DNA of 64,000 nucleotides from Dillenia suffruticosa (GCA_033439265.1 JAVTVX010000019.1:22470039-22534038); one strand, 5' to 3'; counted from the first letter of the stretch, positions 8,621 to 21,373 are shown. Notes: a model not told the origin generated them from the sequence alone. Numbers and translations are program-made.

Positions 8621-11600
8621 TATGATATTGTGATCCGTAGTTACGAAGGACATCTGGTAGAGGCACCCCTTGTGTCCGGATACGCTTCGGCCGGAGGTAT
8701 CCGCCAGATTGTCATGTGTATGGGTGTCCCAGGTTGACCCTCATCGGAGAGGACGTTGAGTACGGCTCCGTCTACCACCAGGCGGGGGCACCATACACGG
8801 CTGACTAGTTATATGTACATTATTATTATTTACAGGCTAGTTGGGGTAGTCTGTGGCCAACATTGGGGCAGAGAGCCATTCTTTAATACTTGCATTTGGA
8901 AAAACCCCCAATGCGCCGTCCTTGGTCGAGGTAGACCATTGCCGGGAATATTTCATTGGCCGGCTCTTCATGACATTGATGTGAATATTGAATGCATATC
9001 TTACTTTCTGATGTGTGCGTATTATATATGATTTTGAAATAACATGATCGGTTTGCACACTGTGGATATTTTCTTATCTTATGTTTTGACACTCCAAATT
9101 CACCTCGATATTGATAGTATGATGTCAATCCCCTCACTTACTGAGTAACCTCCCATAGATACTCACCCCTCATTTTCTTTCCCACAGGATTAGTGTTGGA
9201 CCGAGGAGATATCATTGGGTTTGGGTATGGATATTTTTCATCTCTTCCGCTACGATGATTGGTGACATTGTTATGAATTGGAGGTTTTAATTTGACCAAT
9301 ATATTTATCTAAATTTTTAGGATGACTGTATAAATTATGGACTTTTATTCGTGAAACTTTCGTGTTGATTATTTCATTGCATTGAAACATTTGTAAATAT
9401 TTAAAAATAACTTGGGAATTTATTTTATATATGTGTAGAATTTAAGTCCGCTCGGTGTGGCGGCTGCTCATGCTCTAGTTGGGCATGACAGTAGAGGTCT
9501 GTTGCTAGGACTGTTAGAAACTTTATAGCCATGCGTTGTTCTGAATATTGGTTGTGGATATTGTTGATTTTGGAGAGGCCGGAATGGCCAATTGTTTATT
9601 TTTACAGGATGAATGTCAAATACAGGTAAAATTTTACATGGAAAACCTCCGATTTATGGGGAGGTTCTACCCGATTTTCTGTAAAAATACAACCGGCATC
9701 CAGGGACAACGGGCGGCTGTTCACGATTCCGGTTCGGGGCGTGACAATCATCACCACCATCAGAATCAATTTCTTCATTTTCCTCTGTTTTTGATGAATA
9801 AAGCTCTTCTTCTTCCTCTTCTTCTAACACCTCTTCTTCCTCTTCTTCTTCTTCAAAATCCACTACAAAATCAAAGCGGTTTTGTTCTTGTTCGAGTACT
9901 TCACTTTGATTTATCTCTTCCATATCACCAACAACTAGAATCTGGGAATCATTAAGTTTGGTTGTTCGGTCAACAACTATAGGAATGAAAGGTTCATCTT
10001 CTTGATAAAAGGTTTTAGTTACTAACGGACGCGTAGCACCATCATTAGTTGACCCTCAAGCCTTAGTTTTATATATAACCCACCAGTTACTTCTCTCTCT
10101 CTTCTTAGAAGGGTATGATGTGTAGTAAACTTGTTGTGCTTGTATCACCAACACAAAAGGCTCATTTGAATACAGTCTTGACTTATGATTAACTTCAACA
10201 ATACCATGACGAGGGTGCACCTTGATGCTTTTTTCAATATTATACCAAATGCAATTAAATAATACCAGCCGGTTTCCAACTCCAAAATACTCAAATTCTA
10301 TGATCTCAACCAACGTGCCATAGAAGTCACGTTCGAAATCATTGTAACAACTCCCTTTCACAACAATACCTCTATTCATTGTTGATTTATCCCTTCCATA
10401 ATTGTATGTGTGAAACTTGAAACCGTTTACTTAATATCCCTTGTAACATTTCACTGAGCATGATGGATCTTGTGCTATATCCCTTACATTTTTATGCACA
10501 CAATTTCTCTCATCTGTTACCTATTCATAAAATATATAAATAGAATATAGTTAGATGAAATACTCATATATCTATGAAACAACATGAGTTAATGTTGTAT
10601 ATATGAATTGCCTCAACCAACAATCGAAATCTTGTTCACGTCTCCTCTCTAATTGCTCGTCTGTGATGTTCGAATTATGTTGTCCCACAACCTCATCATA
10701 TATCCTAATCAAAAGAATGATATAACACATGATTAGCTTTTATAATCCTATCAATGTAAAAAGTAAACAGTTATGAAACTCCTTACTCTAAAAATTCACT
10801 GAGTTCCATACAATTCAATAAGACATATATCACCGCAGTCTTATATTCTGTTCCAGATAGAAATCTACGATGCATTCCCCAATTGATCGTCCTGAGTGGG
10901 AAAATATTGATAATCTCCCTATACATTGAATAGATCCTCCATCATCATTTTGATGAACTCGATTCAACTTCTTATCAATATGCGGTTTCAAAATAGAAGG
11001 AGCAAAATGTTGAAATCTACTCAATAATGTAGTTCTCATATATGGAATCTTCAACGGACGCTCAATTTCGGACTTTCTTCTTTATTCGATACATATACCT
11101 AAAAAAATATTTAACTATGAATATAAAATTAATATTTAATGTAAAATTAATAAGAGGTCGAGACATTACCTCTCAAATGGGTACATCCATTTATATTAAA
11201 CGGGTCTCCCACCTTTGCTTCATAAGCTACGTGAATAGGCAAATACTCCATACTATCAAAAAATGAAGGGGGAAGATTTTCTGAAATTTCTATAGCATCT
11301 CAACTATATTTCTCTCCAATAACTCTATATAATAAATACGCAGTTCAGTTGCACATAAGTCTCTAAAAAAATTACTGAGTTCTATTAAAGCATCCCAAAT
11401 AGCATTAGGCACAAGGTCACGGAAGACAATAGGAATCAATCTCCGCATGAAGATGTGACAATCATGACTTTTCATCCCATAAAATTTGTATTCCTCCAAG
11501 CTCATACATCGAGCCAAGTTTGAAGCATACCCATAAGGGAATTTCAAATTTTTTAGTCAATGACACACGTCTAAAATTTGATTTTTATTTAATGTGTATA

Positions 11601-13256
11601 AGGCTTTTGGCATCCAAGTCCTCCCATTTAGTTCTTTCAATTCTAATTCAGGCCATTTGCAATACAACGCCAAGTTGAGTCTCACCTTTACGTTGTCTTT
11701 CGTTTTTCATTTAACATCCATGACAGTGTTAAATACATTGTCAAACACATTTCTCTCAATATGCATCTAATCAAGTTGTGGCGAATAAGAAAGGTTTTTC
11801 AATAAGGCAACTCCCAAAATATACTTCTTTTCACCCAGTTGTGTTTAATTTCGAAGTCTTGAATTATCTGTTTACCGTATTTTCTGTCAAAGATAATTTC
11901 AGAAAGACAAGAGACTCGATAAAACATCTCTTCGCCTGATAGAAGAGGAGGAGGGACATCATTGTCAACTGTTCCTTTTTGGAATTTATCCCTTTACTTC
12001 CGATATGGATGATTAATAGGAAGAAATTGACGATGACAAAAAAAATAAAGTCTTTCGACCATTAGCAAGATCAAATGACTTTGCATGCTCTATGCAATAA
12101 GGGCAGACTATCTTTCCATGGGTGATCAATCCAAACATCACATAAACTGAAAAGTCACTTATTATCCATAAAAGTGCAGCTCTCATATGGAAATTTTGTT
12201 TTCTTAAAATATCATAAGTGGTAACTCCATACATAACCTTAAGCACACATCATGAGATTTAGAGACGAACAATGGATGAGTAGAATCGAAATGCTCTCAC
12301 GCTTGACTAGGGGCGGGCTGTGTAACAACTTCATCGTCACCACATTGATTTTTAGCATGCCATATCATGTGCTCTGCTGTAGCTCTTGACATATATAGCC
12401 TTTGAAGTCTTTGTATTAGAGACATGTATCATAACACCTTGTTTAATACTTGTTTTCTTTTTCCACTACCAATATTTCGGAGTTTATATCGAGGATGACC
12501 GCATACCAGACAGTAGGTCTTATCCCGATTGTCTAGATAAAATAACATGCAATAATTTTCACAAATATCAATCTTCAGATAACCAAGTTCAAGTTTTTTC
12601 AAGAGTTTCTTTGCTCCGTAGAAATTGGATGTCAACTTTAAATTTTCGGATAACATAGTTTGTATAATCCCATTGATATGATCATAACATGTCACACTCA
12701 TGTTGAACTTTGACTTGTAATTTAACAATTATGCAACTGTCGACAATATTGTCTGCATTTTATACATATTCTATAATGGTTTTTCAGCACTTTTCAACAA
12801 CTCATAAAACAATGCCGCTTCCAGATTAAGTAGCCCTGTATTGTCAACATTCATGTCATCACAATTCCAATTCCAATCAAATTGAGGGCCTAATGCATCG
12901 ACAATCATTGATCTATATGGAGCGTCAACATGCTATGTATCTCTAGATGATTCCCCTTCAAATGATTCTCCATTTCTGATTTCTCCGTAACAAACACAAA
13001 TGGTGTAACCATTAACAAACCTTTTTGACATCAAGTGCATTGCGACATCATTTCGAGAACAAAATTTATGGTTCCGACACCTATGACAAGGACATCTAAT
13101 CTTTAACCCATCCATAAAATTATGTTGAGAACATGCAAAATTCAAGAAGTTATTAACACCATCAACAAATTCATCTATCAAGTATCTATTAGACAAGTGA
13201 CGATACATCCAATTATGATCAATTGACCCAATTTCGAATGACAAACTGTATAACAA

Positions 13257-14985
13257 ATGAACATGTTAGCGAGGACGATGTCGATGACAACTATGATAAT
13301 GACAATAACGTATAAGAAGAATAGAGGAAAAGAAGAAATGCAAATGTATGCTATGATGAAGTGGGATCTATAGAACGTCTATTTCAGTTTAGTTCAATAT
13401 AGAGAGATGAAGACAGACAATGAAGTTACGACCCTAAATATTGCACTCACAATAACAGGCACTGCAACATTTCAGTAAGACCCAAAAATATATCAAGTTA
13501 CAGAGAACTATTTTTTTTCTTGCAATAAGAATTGGGATGCCAAACAAGGTCTGCACTGCAGAGGGTTTGACATTGTTTTCTTGTTTAGAAAATGAAAGTC
13601 AATGGCATCATGAGATCATGACTGTCCCAGGAAGCAACTGAAAGAGCTAAACAAACAATCCCAAAATAAGGGAGGGAATTCCTATCAATCTATTCCTATG
13701 AAAGAAGCAAAGTCAAAGGCGGAGAATGGAGGACAGTTCATAAAATATATATCCATATATTATAATTTACTTGTTAGTTTAACCCAACCAAAAGACAAAG
13801 AGCCAAGAAGCCCGTAGGACTTTAAATGAGGAAATTCAGTGATGTTTATATTTCATATATTTTGAAATAATTCATGTACAACATTAGCTACACTAAACAT
13901 TTTGCGTAATTAGCTATTATTGACCTAAACCAAGAAACAAGTCCTTTTGTCCTTTCATATTCTGAATCAGTATCCACACAACCATCTAAAAGACCTACAC
14001 TCAACCACCTACTAATATGATTAGACCATAGTTACATTATTAAGCAAAAAAAAAAAGTAAGTTTAAAGCATTGGGATCTCTGTTAATAGGAAACCCTCTT
14101 TGGCAAATGAGATGAAACTTTAATGGGGTTCAAGAGATGTCCTCTCATTAAAGAACAAAAAACTCAATTTGCATTAGAAAATTAGACATGCTTATCTTAT
14201 CTAATCTCATTAAACTTTGCAGAAAATGAGAATTGCTTCACATTGTACAGGATTATACATTTATTGTCCGTTGCTTAAGTATATGGTACAAATCATAATC
14301 TCATGCCAATTACATGCATAAAACAACCTAAGACCAAAAAAAAATCTAAAAATATAAAATACTCAAAAGAATAATAATTTCAAGATGGCATGATATTATT
14401 TTCTCATCTTATTTCTGTCTAATTCGGAGTATATCACTCAAGTACAGTATGGAGGATGGAATTTAAAGCATAGATCCGTAGAACAGGAAATTTCACTTCC
14501 CCCTAAGCCTCGGTTTCAGTTTCCTTAAACACGAAATTGCATGAAGGAGGTGCCCAAATCAGGGAAACGCCTTCGAATAACAAATCAGCCTACAACCAAA
14601 CACGGATATTCAAAACCAGAAAGCCTTCGTAGGGCAAATCAAGCGGAGATACGAAATTCACAAACACAAAACTCTATAACAGTAACTAGCAGGGATAATT
14701 TGGGAAAATTAAATGAAACCCTAACTTTAGAAAGAGACACAGACAAATGAACCTCAACGTACAGGAAAACCCTAATCTAACTATGACTGAATTATGTCCT
14801 TGATGATGATCGATGATGGCATCACGATACGCGGGGACGACCCTACAGCACGGAGATGTTGGGATTTTGCAGACGGAATTTTGCAGGTTATTTTGCACAA
14901 GTCAGGGAAGGGAGAGAGAGACAGGGAGGGAAGGACGAACAGATGTAATGTAACTTTGTTTTTTTTTTTATTTTTTAATTAAAAT
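13257..14985 (-). other. Leader and upstream region of the minus-strand CACTA
   Basis: This region lies between the transposase start and the subterminal repeats. On the minus strand, 14985-14700 reads like a 5' leader: pyrimidine-rich CCTCCCTGTCTCTCTCTCCC (near 14930-14905) and TTAGGGTTT motifs (near 14770 and 14725). The rest is AT-rich, possibly intron. I see no separate gene; the short ORFs at 14541-14750 and 14686-14898 look like chance frames. Confidence 0.4.
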
Positions 14986-14989
14986 TGTT

Positions 14990-15278
14990 TCATAACAGCT
15001 GATTAACGATGGAAACAATCCGTCAGTTATTTCCCTTGATAATTCATCTTTAATTTTAATAGAACCCAAATATTACCAATAGATTGTAATCCATTGGTAA
15101 TTTCATTTTTATTCTTATCAACGGAATTAAATATCGATAATTCAGTTGCTAAAATCATCGGTAATTCGTCGATAATTTTACCTTATCAATATTAAGTTTT
15201 TGGACATTATTCTGTCAGAAATATGTTGCTTTCGGGAACGAATTATTTCTATCGCCGATACTTCCTTCTCTAGTAGTG
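14990..15278 (-). repeat. CACTA 5' terminus and subterminal repeats
   Basis: The plus strand ends CTAGTAGTG at 15270-15278, the complement of CACTACTAG. Inward are scattered CCGTCAG, ATTGGTAATTTC, CGGTAATTCGTCGATAA and CCGATAC motifs in both orientations, a weaker subterminal array than those at the other CACTA ends in the window. Its sequence differs from the CACTACAAAAAAACACGG class. Confidence 0.65.
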
Positions 15279-15978
15279 TGTGAATTTTTTTTTAGTTCAT
15301 AGGGTTATGAAAATCGAAAAATATACTCTGTTCACAGATATTCAAACATGAGATTTTTGAAAAGACTTTGAGCAAAAGCTTTTTACCATTTAATTGTTCC
15401 TACAAGAATATAAACCCAATGTGATATCAATGTAAGTCGCTTATTTTTGTACATATTATTTAATGTGGCGCACAATTAAGTATAGGTTTAAGTTTAGTAA
15501 GAATGGTCGCTTGAATTTTATAATTATGAGCTAGGTCTCCTCCCACACAAAACACTACCCCATTGAGAACCGTAAAATCTTGAGAGGAAAACTTAGTTAA
15601 TTGTGTACGTGCTGAATAGAAAAATTTTGATTGCCATTAATGTTGATTATATACAAAGGTACAAGTAATACAGGATCTTATATCGTAATATTTAGGTGAT
15701 TTAAAATCGAGAAAAAAACAGAATAAATCAAAAAGCATTAAGCACCTAGGCACCCGCAGATTTTAAAATACAGGTAACGAAAACAACTTTAGTTTGTAAG
15801 AGATCAGGCCCGCCCCCTCCGCTCCTTTTTGGTTCCAATTGTCAAAACAGATTGTTCACCTGGAAGGCGCGTTTTGTTCCTTTTCCTCATTGCCACGATC
15901 ACCAACCAGTAGCACTACTGTTCTTTTGCTTTTGTTCGTTTTTCTTTACCCACTTTCCACCTTTCTCATCAAATAATC
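15279..15978. other. Intergenic region upstream of the NHL gene
   Basis: AT-rich sequence between the CACTA end at 15278 and the TATA box of the next gene. I see no gene or named repeat. It probably includes the promoter of the LEA_2 gene. Confidence 0.4.
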
Positions 15979-15981
15979 CTT

Positions 15982-15989
15982 TATAAAAG
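15982..15989 (+). promoter_or_regulatory. TATA box of the NHL/LEA_2 gene
   Basis: TATAAAAG lies 51 bases before the ATG at 16040. This is a normal spacing for a short 5'UTR with transcription starting near 16010-16020. Confidence 0.55.
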
Positions 15990-16039
15990 AATAAGAAATA
16001 AAAAACAAAGTGAGGAAAAGAAAAAGAATTCTCCTATCA

Positions 16040-16714
16040 ATGGCGGAGGAGGCCAAACAGGGAGAAACTGAAGCAAAGGTGGAAGCAAAAATGAGCCAAG
16101 GGAAGACGAAGGGCATGGGCATGGGTTACCAAAGGCAAGGCATACTCCGTGGATTGTGTGGATTTCTAACCATCTTTCTTCTGTTAGCAGGCGTTACGGC
16201 TCTGGTGGTATGGCTACTGTACCGTCCCCAGAAGCCAGAGTTCGCAGTGATGACGGCAGCCATCTACAACCTCAACATCTCAGCCCCACTCTTCGTCTCC
16301 AGCACCATCCAGTTCACCGTTGTCACCAGGAACCCCAACAAGCGGGTCTCCATTTACTACGACAGGCTTTCGGCATTCGTGTCCTACCGGAACCAGGCGA
16401 TCACTCCCCCCACGGCCCTTCCTCCTCTCTACCACGACAAACACAGCACGGTGGCGCTGTCTCCCATCTTGGGTAGCAGCGGGGATATGATGCCTGTGTC
16501 CGTGGAGGTGGTGAATGGGCTGGCTGTGGACGAGGCCTACGGGGTGGTGGGCCTGAGGCTGGTTTTGCTTGGGAGGATGAGATGGAAGGCGGGTGCAATT
16601 CGGACTGCGCACTACGGGATCTACATAAAATGCGATGTTCTGCTGGGCTTGAAGAAAGGTTTCGTGGGTCAAACCTCTTTGCTTAGATCTCCTGCTTGCT
16701 TTGTTGATATCTAG
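16040..16714 (+). CDS. NDR1/HIN1-like (NHL) protein, LEA_2 domain
   Basis: A 224-residue protein in one exon, apparently intact. Residues 1-30 are charged and Lys/Glu-rich; residues about 36-60 (GLCGFLTIFLLLAGVTALVVW) form one membrane anchor followed by LLYRP, the usual junction in NHL proteins. Residues about 68-222 form the LEA_2 beta-sandwich, with the family NPN motif (TRNPNKRVSIYYDRLSAFV), the Y-R-N-Q strand and the C-terminal YIKCDVLLGLKKGFVGQ block. These are membrane proteins of plasma membrane or ER type. Relatives NDR1 and HIN1/YLS9 act in pathogen response and senescence, but which branch this belongs to cannot be told by eye. The ATG at 16040 was chosen because upstream in-frame codons hold no ATG and the TATA box fits. 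Its high GC content stands out from the AT-rich flanks, consistent with a selected coding exon. Confidence 0.88.
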   Translation: MAEEAKQGETEAKVEAKMSQGKTKGMGMGYQRQGILRGLCGFLTIFLLLAGVTALVVWLLYRPQKPEFAVMTAAIYNLNISAPLFVSSTIQFTVVTRNPNKRVSIYYDRLSAFVSYRNQAITPPTALPPLYHDKHSTVALSPILGSSGDMMPVSVEVVNGLAVDEAYGVVGLRLVLLGRMRWKAGAIRTAHYGIYIKCDVLLGLKKGFVGQTSLLRSPACFVDI

Positions 16715-18650
16715 AAGATGTTATGATATCTGGGAGGAACGACATGCATCTGTCACAGGTCCAACACTAATTTCCCGCCCCCCCCCCCCCCTCTCTTCTA
16801 TCTTTGTTTTTTTTTTTTTTCCCTGATGTTTTGCTCTTGAGCTTCGCAGCAAACCTTTTCCGTCTTCAACCCGGTACCACTCAATAGTCCTTTTTCTATG
16901 CTATCCAATTTCAATCGTTACCATCATTTTTTTTCCTTGTTTTATTTATTCTATAATTTAATTAAAATAAAAAATTCTAATCACAAAAAATATATAGTTC
17001 TTATGACTAAATGTGAAATTTTTTTTTTATTTTTATATAAAATACTCCATTCAATTTCAGATCGTCCAGCATTCAAATCAACCCATTTCCCTAACCAATG
17101 TAATGTTCCCAATTCTAAATGCCACATGAACTTAATTTAGTCTTACGAAATTTTATTACTTATTGCTTTTTGCAAAACATAAAGTAATTCTTTTAAGTAT
17201 TATTACGCTGCAAAAATTGAACAAATTCTTTCTCTAACCTTGCTCTAACACTCTTCTATTCTATATAGGTGTTTTCTTTTTCTATACTAAACTCAAAAAC
17301 TTATTCTATAATGATAATTTTAAGAAACAAGTCCGGCAAAAATTAATAGTGTGAAAAAAACACAATTCAATTTAAACTCATGAGAGATGCTATCATATTG
17401 AAATTTAGCCACAAATTTATTCATTATTTCTTCTCCTCCATTTTTCTCTTACAAAGAGGGACATTTTACCATGGAGTATTAAAGCATGTGCATTCCACAT
17501 TCGTGCTTGAATCACCGAGATGAAATATAGGGATAATTATTACCCCTTAGAAATTATAGAAAAATCCTTAAAATGAAAATCCATTTGTCTTTATTCGCTC
17601 ATCTTTTCTCCCGTTTGCATCAACAATCAAACGCGTGGATACGCATGCAACTGGTTGCATCAACCCGTTCAAGCAAAAAAGTTCCAAGCACCGACTGCTT
17701 TTGTCTTTATTTCAAATGTGCAATATGGTAAGTTTTGATTAGCCCAAACAAGAGTAATTACTCTTTATTAATATCGACCATCATAAATTATCCCAATCAT
17801 CTTAGTTAGAATAAATGAGACTATCTCAAATTACAAATTTAGTTGCCAATATACATCTCTTTGGGTAAGATGGAAATTAAAATCTAGATTACAAAGATTT
17901 TGAGTTTATTATATAGAGTTTGTCTGGAATATTTAATTTAGTATATATGATTTATGAGTATTTAAAAGTAAGGGCTACAGACGGAAAATCTAAAATTATA
18001 TAAAAAGTAAAAATCAATCAGTGCCATATGGCTTTGTAATGTTTAGTATCTCTCTGTCTACCACGGTAGCAATATAAGCCGGCGCCGGCGCCACTACCAC
18101 CACCATCATGTGAAATTTTGCGATTGTTTGCGCAAATTTTGACAGTTCGGTGAAGTTGTTCAATGGAGCTCTACTTGCGATGCTTTTTCCTTTTTCTCGC
18201 ATCTCGGGCCTTTTCGATGCGTTTTTCTGGGCCACTTAAATCTCTCTGTCACACCCACATAATCTCCAATAAATTGCAGAAAATTGCAAAGTATCGTGTT
18301 CGAGGAAGAGCTTTAAATACCGTATTAAAATTTAAACTGGTAAGTGATACATAATTATTTAATTGATTTAATTAATTTAATCAGATAATGTAATTATAAT
18401 TACATAATAAATATTAAATAATTATTTTTTTGTTATATAATATAAATAATCAAACAATGAAATATAATATAAATAAAAGAAAGAAAACCATAAAAAAAAG
18501 TACATCACAAAGTTTCAAATTTATAATTTTAAAATAACCTTAAAAATATATTTCCTGTTTTATATACGCAACAAAAAATAAGATTTCTCTCTATGATATA
18601 TTTTTTTTTTTGTGACATTAAAGCCTTCTACTGACATTTATAGGCAAAAA
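16715..18650. other. AT-rich intergenic region with homopolymers
   Basis: It begins with the 3' flank of the NHL gene, including a C run (about 16777-16791) and a T run (about 16808-16821). After that I see AT-rich sequence without recognisable genes. The short frames at 16898-17140, 18014-18235 and 18163-18354 lack family features. A GCCGGCGCCGGCGCC microsatellite lies at about 18078-18092. Confidence 0.4.
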
Positions 18651-19949
18651 CATTAGCAACATCAATTATTCGCGACATTTAAAAGTCAAATTGTCAAAAA
18701 AAAGTTATTGCCAACTTCACGTCACTTCTCTTCTCTCTTTTCCCTTTATTGCTTTCTCCATTCCCCGCCACCGTTGAAGCTAAAATTCTCCTCTGAAATA
18801 GATGTTGTCGTTTTACCCCACTGTGAAAGGAAGGTGTTGAAGGTAAGTTCTTTCGCTTTTTCGCTTTCTCCATTCTCCATTCTCCATTCTCCGTTCTCCA
18901 TTCGCTTTTCTAAACCCTAAACTCTATTTTTAGCCAAGTTAAGTTTCTTCATTTCTGCAACCATTGATGAATCATTTACTTTTTTTGATATCCATACATG
19001 ATCGTGGTTTAGGATAGGGAAAGATTAGGGACTAAATTAGAGCAAGCTTAGGTTCAATTAAGGTTAAATTAGGATATGATCATATTGTCATATTATAACT
19101 AGAATAAAATTAGGACAAAATTAGGACAAATTTCAAACAAAAGTTATGGCAAAATTAGGATGAAATTATGATAAAATTAGTGTTTTAGGTTTTGGGAAAT
19201 ATTAAATAAAAATTAGTAATAAAATAAAACAAACAGACATAATTTATTAAACAAATATATTCACAACAAGGTTTAGGTAAAATTTATGTTTCCTTCTCAA
19301 TTATGAAAAGTAACAACATATTTTTTCATTTCATAAATTCTTAAATTTTCCTTATTCATGCCTCGAATAATAACAACAAATGTTTAATATTTTAATGATT
19401 TTACGTTAACAAAATTCATTTGTGTATAATTATCTATGACTAATTAATTTTATGCTTATCTTTTTTTTTTTTTTGCTTTTATGCATAAAACATCATTAAC
19501 TAATTTACTTATATATATATCAATGATTTAATGACAAGACTAGGGCAAATGTTTCATGCATGTGTGTGTGTGTAGGTATATATATATGTATGTTTAATTT
19601 GTTTAATAAATTTCTCTCAAAATTAGAATTTATTTTTTATTGAAGTCACGATTTAAACAATCTATTAATTTAGAAGTTTGCTATTAGTTTAACAACATAT
19701 ACCAAAAGTTTGCATGTTTTACAAATTTGTGCTCTTCTTACCTTCTATTCTTAGTATTTGTTAATATCTAATAATGCTTATTAAGTTAGAAAAGTGGTTT
19801 GTTTGTTATTCTCCGATTGCTTTAAATTCATTTCATTCATTATCAATTTTATATGTTTGTTTATGTCAAACTAACATATTACAAATATTTAATTCTTGTG
19901 TTAAAAATTGTCTAAGTGAAATCCAAAAGTTAAGAGAATTAGGATTATG
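18651..19949. other. Possible leader of a degenerate element, with short repeats
   Basis: A heptamer repeat TTCTCCA (about 18866-18903) is followed by AAACCCTAAA (telo-box-like, 18913). Then come AT-rich sequence with repeated AAAATTAGGA motifs (19040-19180) and a TGTGTG/TATATA microsatellite (19560-19585). The pyrimidine-rich leader and AAACCCTAA motif upstream of the Transposase_24-like frame at 19950 look like a promoter and 5'UTR, but no transposon terminus was found. Confidence 0.35.
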
Positions 19950-21373
19950 AAATCATTCGAAAAAGTAACATGGACAACTATTGATGAGTGCCCAAATGAA
20001 AAAGGAGCCATTACTTTAGAGGATGCTACGTTTGGTAATGTATTAAAACTCTTTATTAATTAAAAGCATATCATGTTTGGTTGTTTACTAATTTATTACC
20101 TCATTTTTTACGGTTCATGATGTTTGAAGTATTCAAAGAAAATGGAGGATTACTCTAAAAGACATATGGGACCTAAGATCAAAGCAAATTGTAATGCCCT
20201 TTAATTATAAGCTGTAGCCTATTGGATGAGAGTTGTAAAAACTATTTCTATAGTCTTTATCACTAAGAATTTCGGCATAGTATCCCTACAGTATTGAAAG
20301 AACAAATGAAATTTTTCATAAAGTTACTTTCTATATTTGTTTTTCCTTTTTTGTTGTTGTCATAGTATATTCTAATTTAAATATTTGCTTTTATAATAAA
20401 GATTTCTATTCAAAATAGAAAATGAGAGTGATGTTGATACATTCGTTTTTAAATCAATTTTTACAAAATGAAAAGATTATAAGTATACTTTAAAAAATAT
20501 TATATTATAATGAGAAGAAGATCGCTGAAAAAGTTTTAGCAAATGTCCCAAAGGGTCATAATTCTCGTGAATGGAAGACGATTGTTGCATACTGATACTC
20601 AAGATGTGAAAATGTAATAACATGTTTTATTCAATAACATTTCATTTACCTTTATGTTTTTACAATAATAGCTCAAAATATTTTACAGGAAAAATCTGAA
20701 GCAGAGAAGCAGAGTTGATTGTAGCAAACGTATACGAACACTTGCAGTTCAAAGTCATTTGTGAGATTGACAAAGGAATTAGTAATTATTTACATACTAA
20801 TGAGGTATTTAGTAGTATTTTTTTAGTTGTTAACAAATTTGTTTCAAGAATTAAAAACACAACATCTATCCAATAGAATTGAATTGTACAAAACTACTCA
20901 TAAGAAGAATGATGGTTCATATGAACACAAAGTTTGTCAGTATGATGGCAAGTCACATGAACTATAAATATCACTTATTTCTAAACATGTGTGATATTTT
21001 TATGAGAGTTTATGATGATAGTTCTATAAACATTTCCTATATATAAGAACAAACTAATAAAATGATAACAATTCAACAAATCGCCTTAGCACAATAATCC
21101 ATCAATCAAGTTGGAGATAGAATGTTCCTTGTAGTGACCAGTAAGAAACAACTAGGTAGAATTAGAGATAAAGGGATGACATCAACATCTAATAATTATT
21201 ATGGAAAATCATCATCTTCTCATGTAAAGGTTAGCTCTATTAAAGAGTTAACCAAGATGTGCCGTGAAATAAAGAAAACAAAAGAAAATTTTCAAATTTT
21301 ATTTCTAATATTTATCTCAAAATTTTCAGATATAAAAATACCTATTGAGATATTGGAAGAGATAATATACTAA
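19950..21373 (+). pseudogene. Transposase_24 (Ptta/En/Spm-like) remnant
   Basis: Broken plus-strand frames carry the family's signature segments in order. WTTIDECPNEKGAITLEDATF is near 19970-20030, then VPKGHNSREWKTIVAYW (about 20548-20600), TNTCSSKSFVRLTKEL (about 20733-20780), IELYKTTHKKNDGSYEHK (about 20880-20935) and a C-terminal LGRIRDKGMTSTSNNYYGKS followed by an acidic, Lys-rich tail ending at 21373. Stops and short shifts separate them, so it is not functional. There is no TNP2-type gene beside it. It is either an orphan fragment of a CACTA element or a decayed non-autonomous copy. The match was made by comparison with the two other copies in this window. Confidence 0.68.

Larger units (their letters stand above)
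7025..9746 (+). mobile_element. Solo LTR, 2722 bp, target duplication ATCAT
   Basis: The block starts TGTAACACC and ends GGGCGTGACA, the TG...CA form of LTR ends. It is flanked by perfect 5-bp duplications ATCAT at 7020-7024 and 9747-9751. No internal coding region lies inside or beside it, so it is a solo LTR left by LTR-LTR recombination. It holds a near-palindromic TTAGGGTTAAAACCCTAA motif (7124-7141), a CT microsatellite, a GC-rich minisatellite and three copies of a GGGCTATATGCCCGGC motif. A homologous copy lies at 47671-50510 in the other orientation. The end sequences resemble those of long-LTR Ty3/gypsy chromoviruses (Del/Tekay type), but with no coding part the superfamily is an inference. 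The ORFs across 7129-7823 are GC-driven artefacts. Confidence 0.88.
7011..13256 (-). pseudogene. CACTA TNP2-type transposase, interrupted by a solo LTR
   Basis: TNP2 proteins catalyse cut-and-paste movement of CACTA elements. Reading down the minus strand: the Transpos_assoc N-terminus (13256-12933; WMYRHLSNRY, IRCPCHRCRN-type Cys motif, FVNGYT), the central region (12728-12429; KKLELGYLKIDICENYC), the catalytic-region segment (12246-12013; GVTTYDILRKQNFHMRAALL), the DUF4218-like segment (11547-11290; MKSHDCHIFMRRLIPIVFRD; then 11054-10830), the DUF4216 segment (10379-10056; KVHPRHGIVEVNHKSRLYSN) and a very acidic Glu/Asp tail (9923-9752). The tail is broken by an LTR at 7025-9746. Beyond it three more codons and a TAA stop (7011-7013) are in frame, so the original C-terminus can be placed. 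Stops and frameshifts separate the segments. The start at 13256 is a guess; the conserved part begins a few residues later. Confidence 0.85.
2568..15278 (-). mobile_element. Decayed CACTA (En/Spm-like) element with nested insertions
   Basis: Reading on the minus strand, the outer end at 15278 is CACTACTAGAGAAGG, followed inward by subterminal repeats (about 14990-15278), a leader region, a TNP2-type transposase (13256 down to 7011) and a Transposase_24-type second ORF (about 6500 down to 2704). The three bases outside the 15278 end are TGT. The other end is not found: immediately below 2568 another CACTA terminus in the opposite sense begins, so the 3' end is missing, displaced or beyond the left edge. 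A solo LTR (7025-9746) and about 2.3 kb of unknown DNA (3701-6042) are inserted. Both ORFs carry stops, so the element cannot be autonomous. Confidence 0.75.

Noticed and set aside
16010..16039. Upstream N-terminal extension of the NHL protein
   Set aside because: It would need a GTG start in a eukaryotic gene. The ATG at 16040 fits the TATA box and the family's usual N-terminus.
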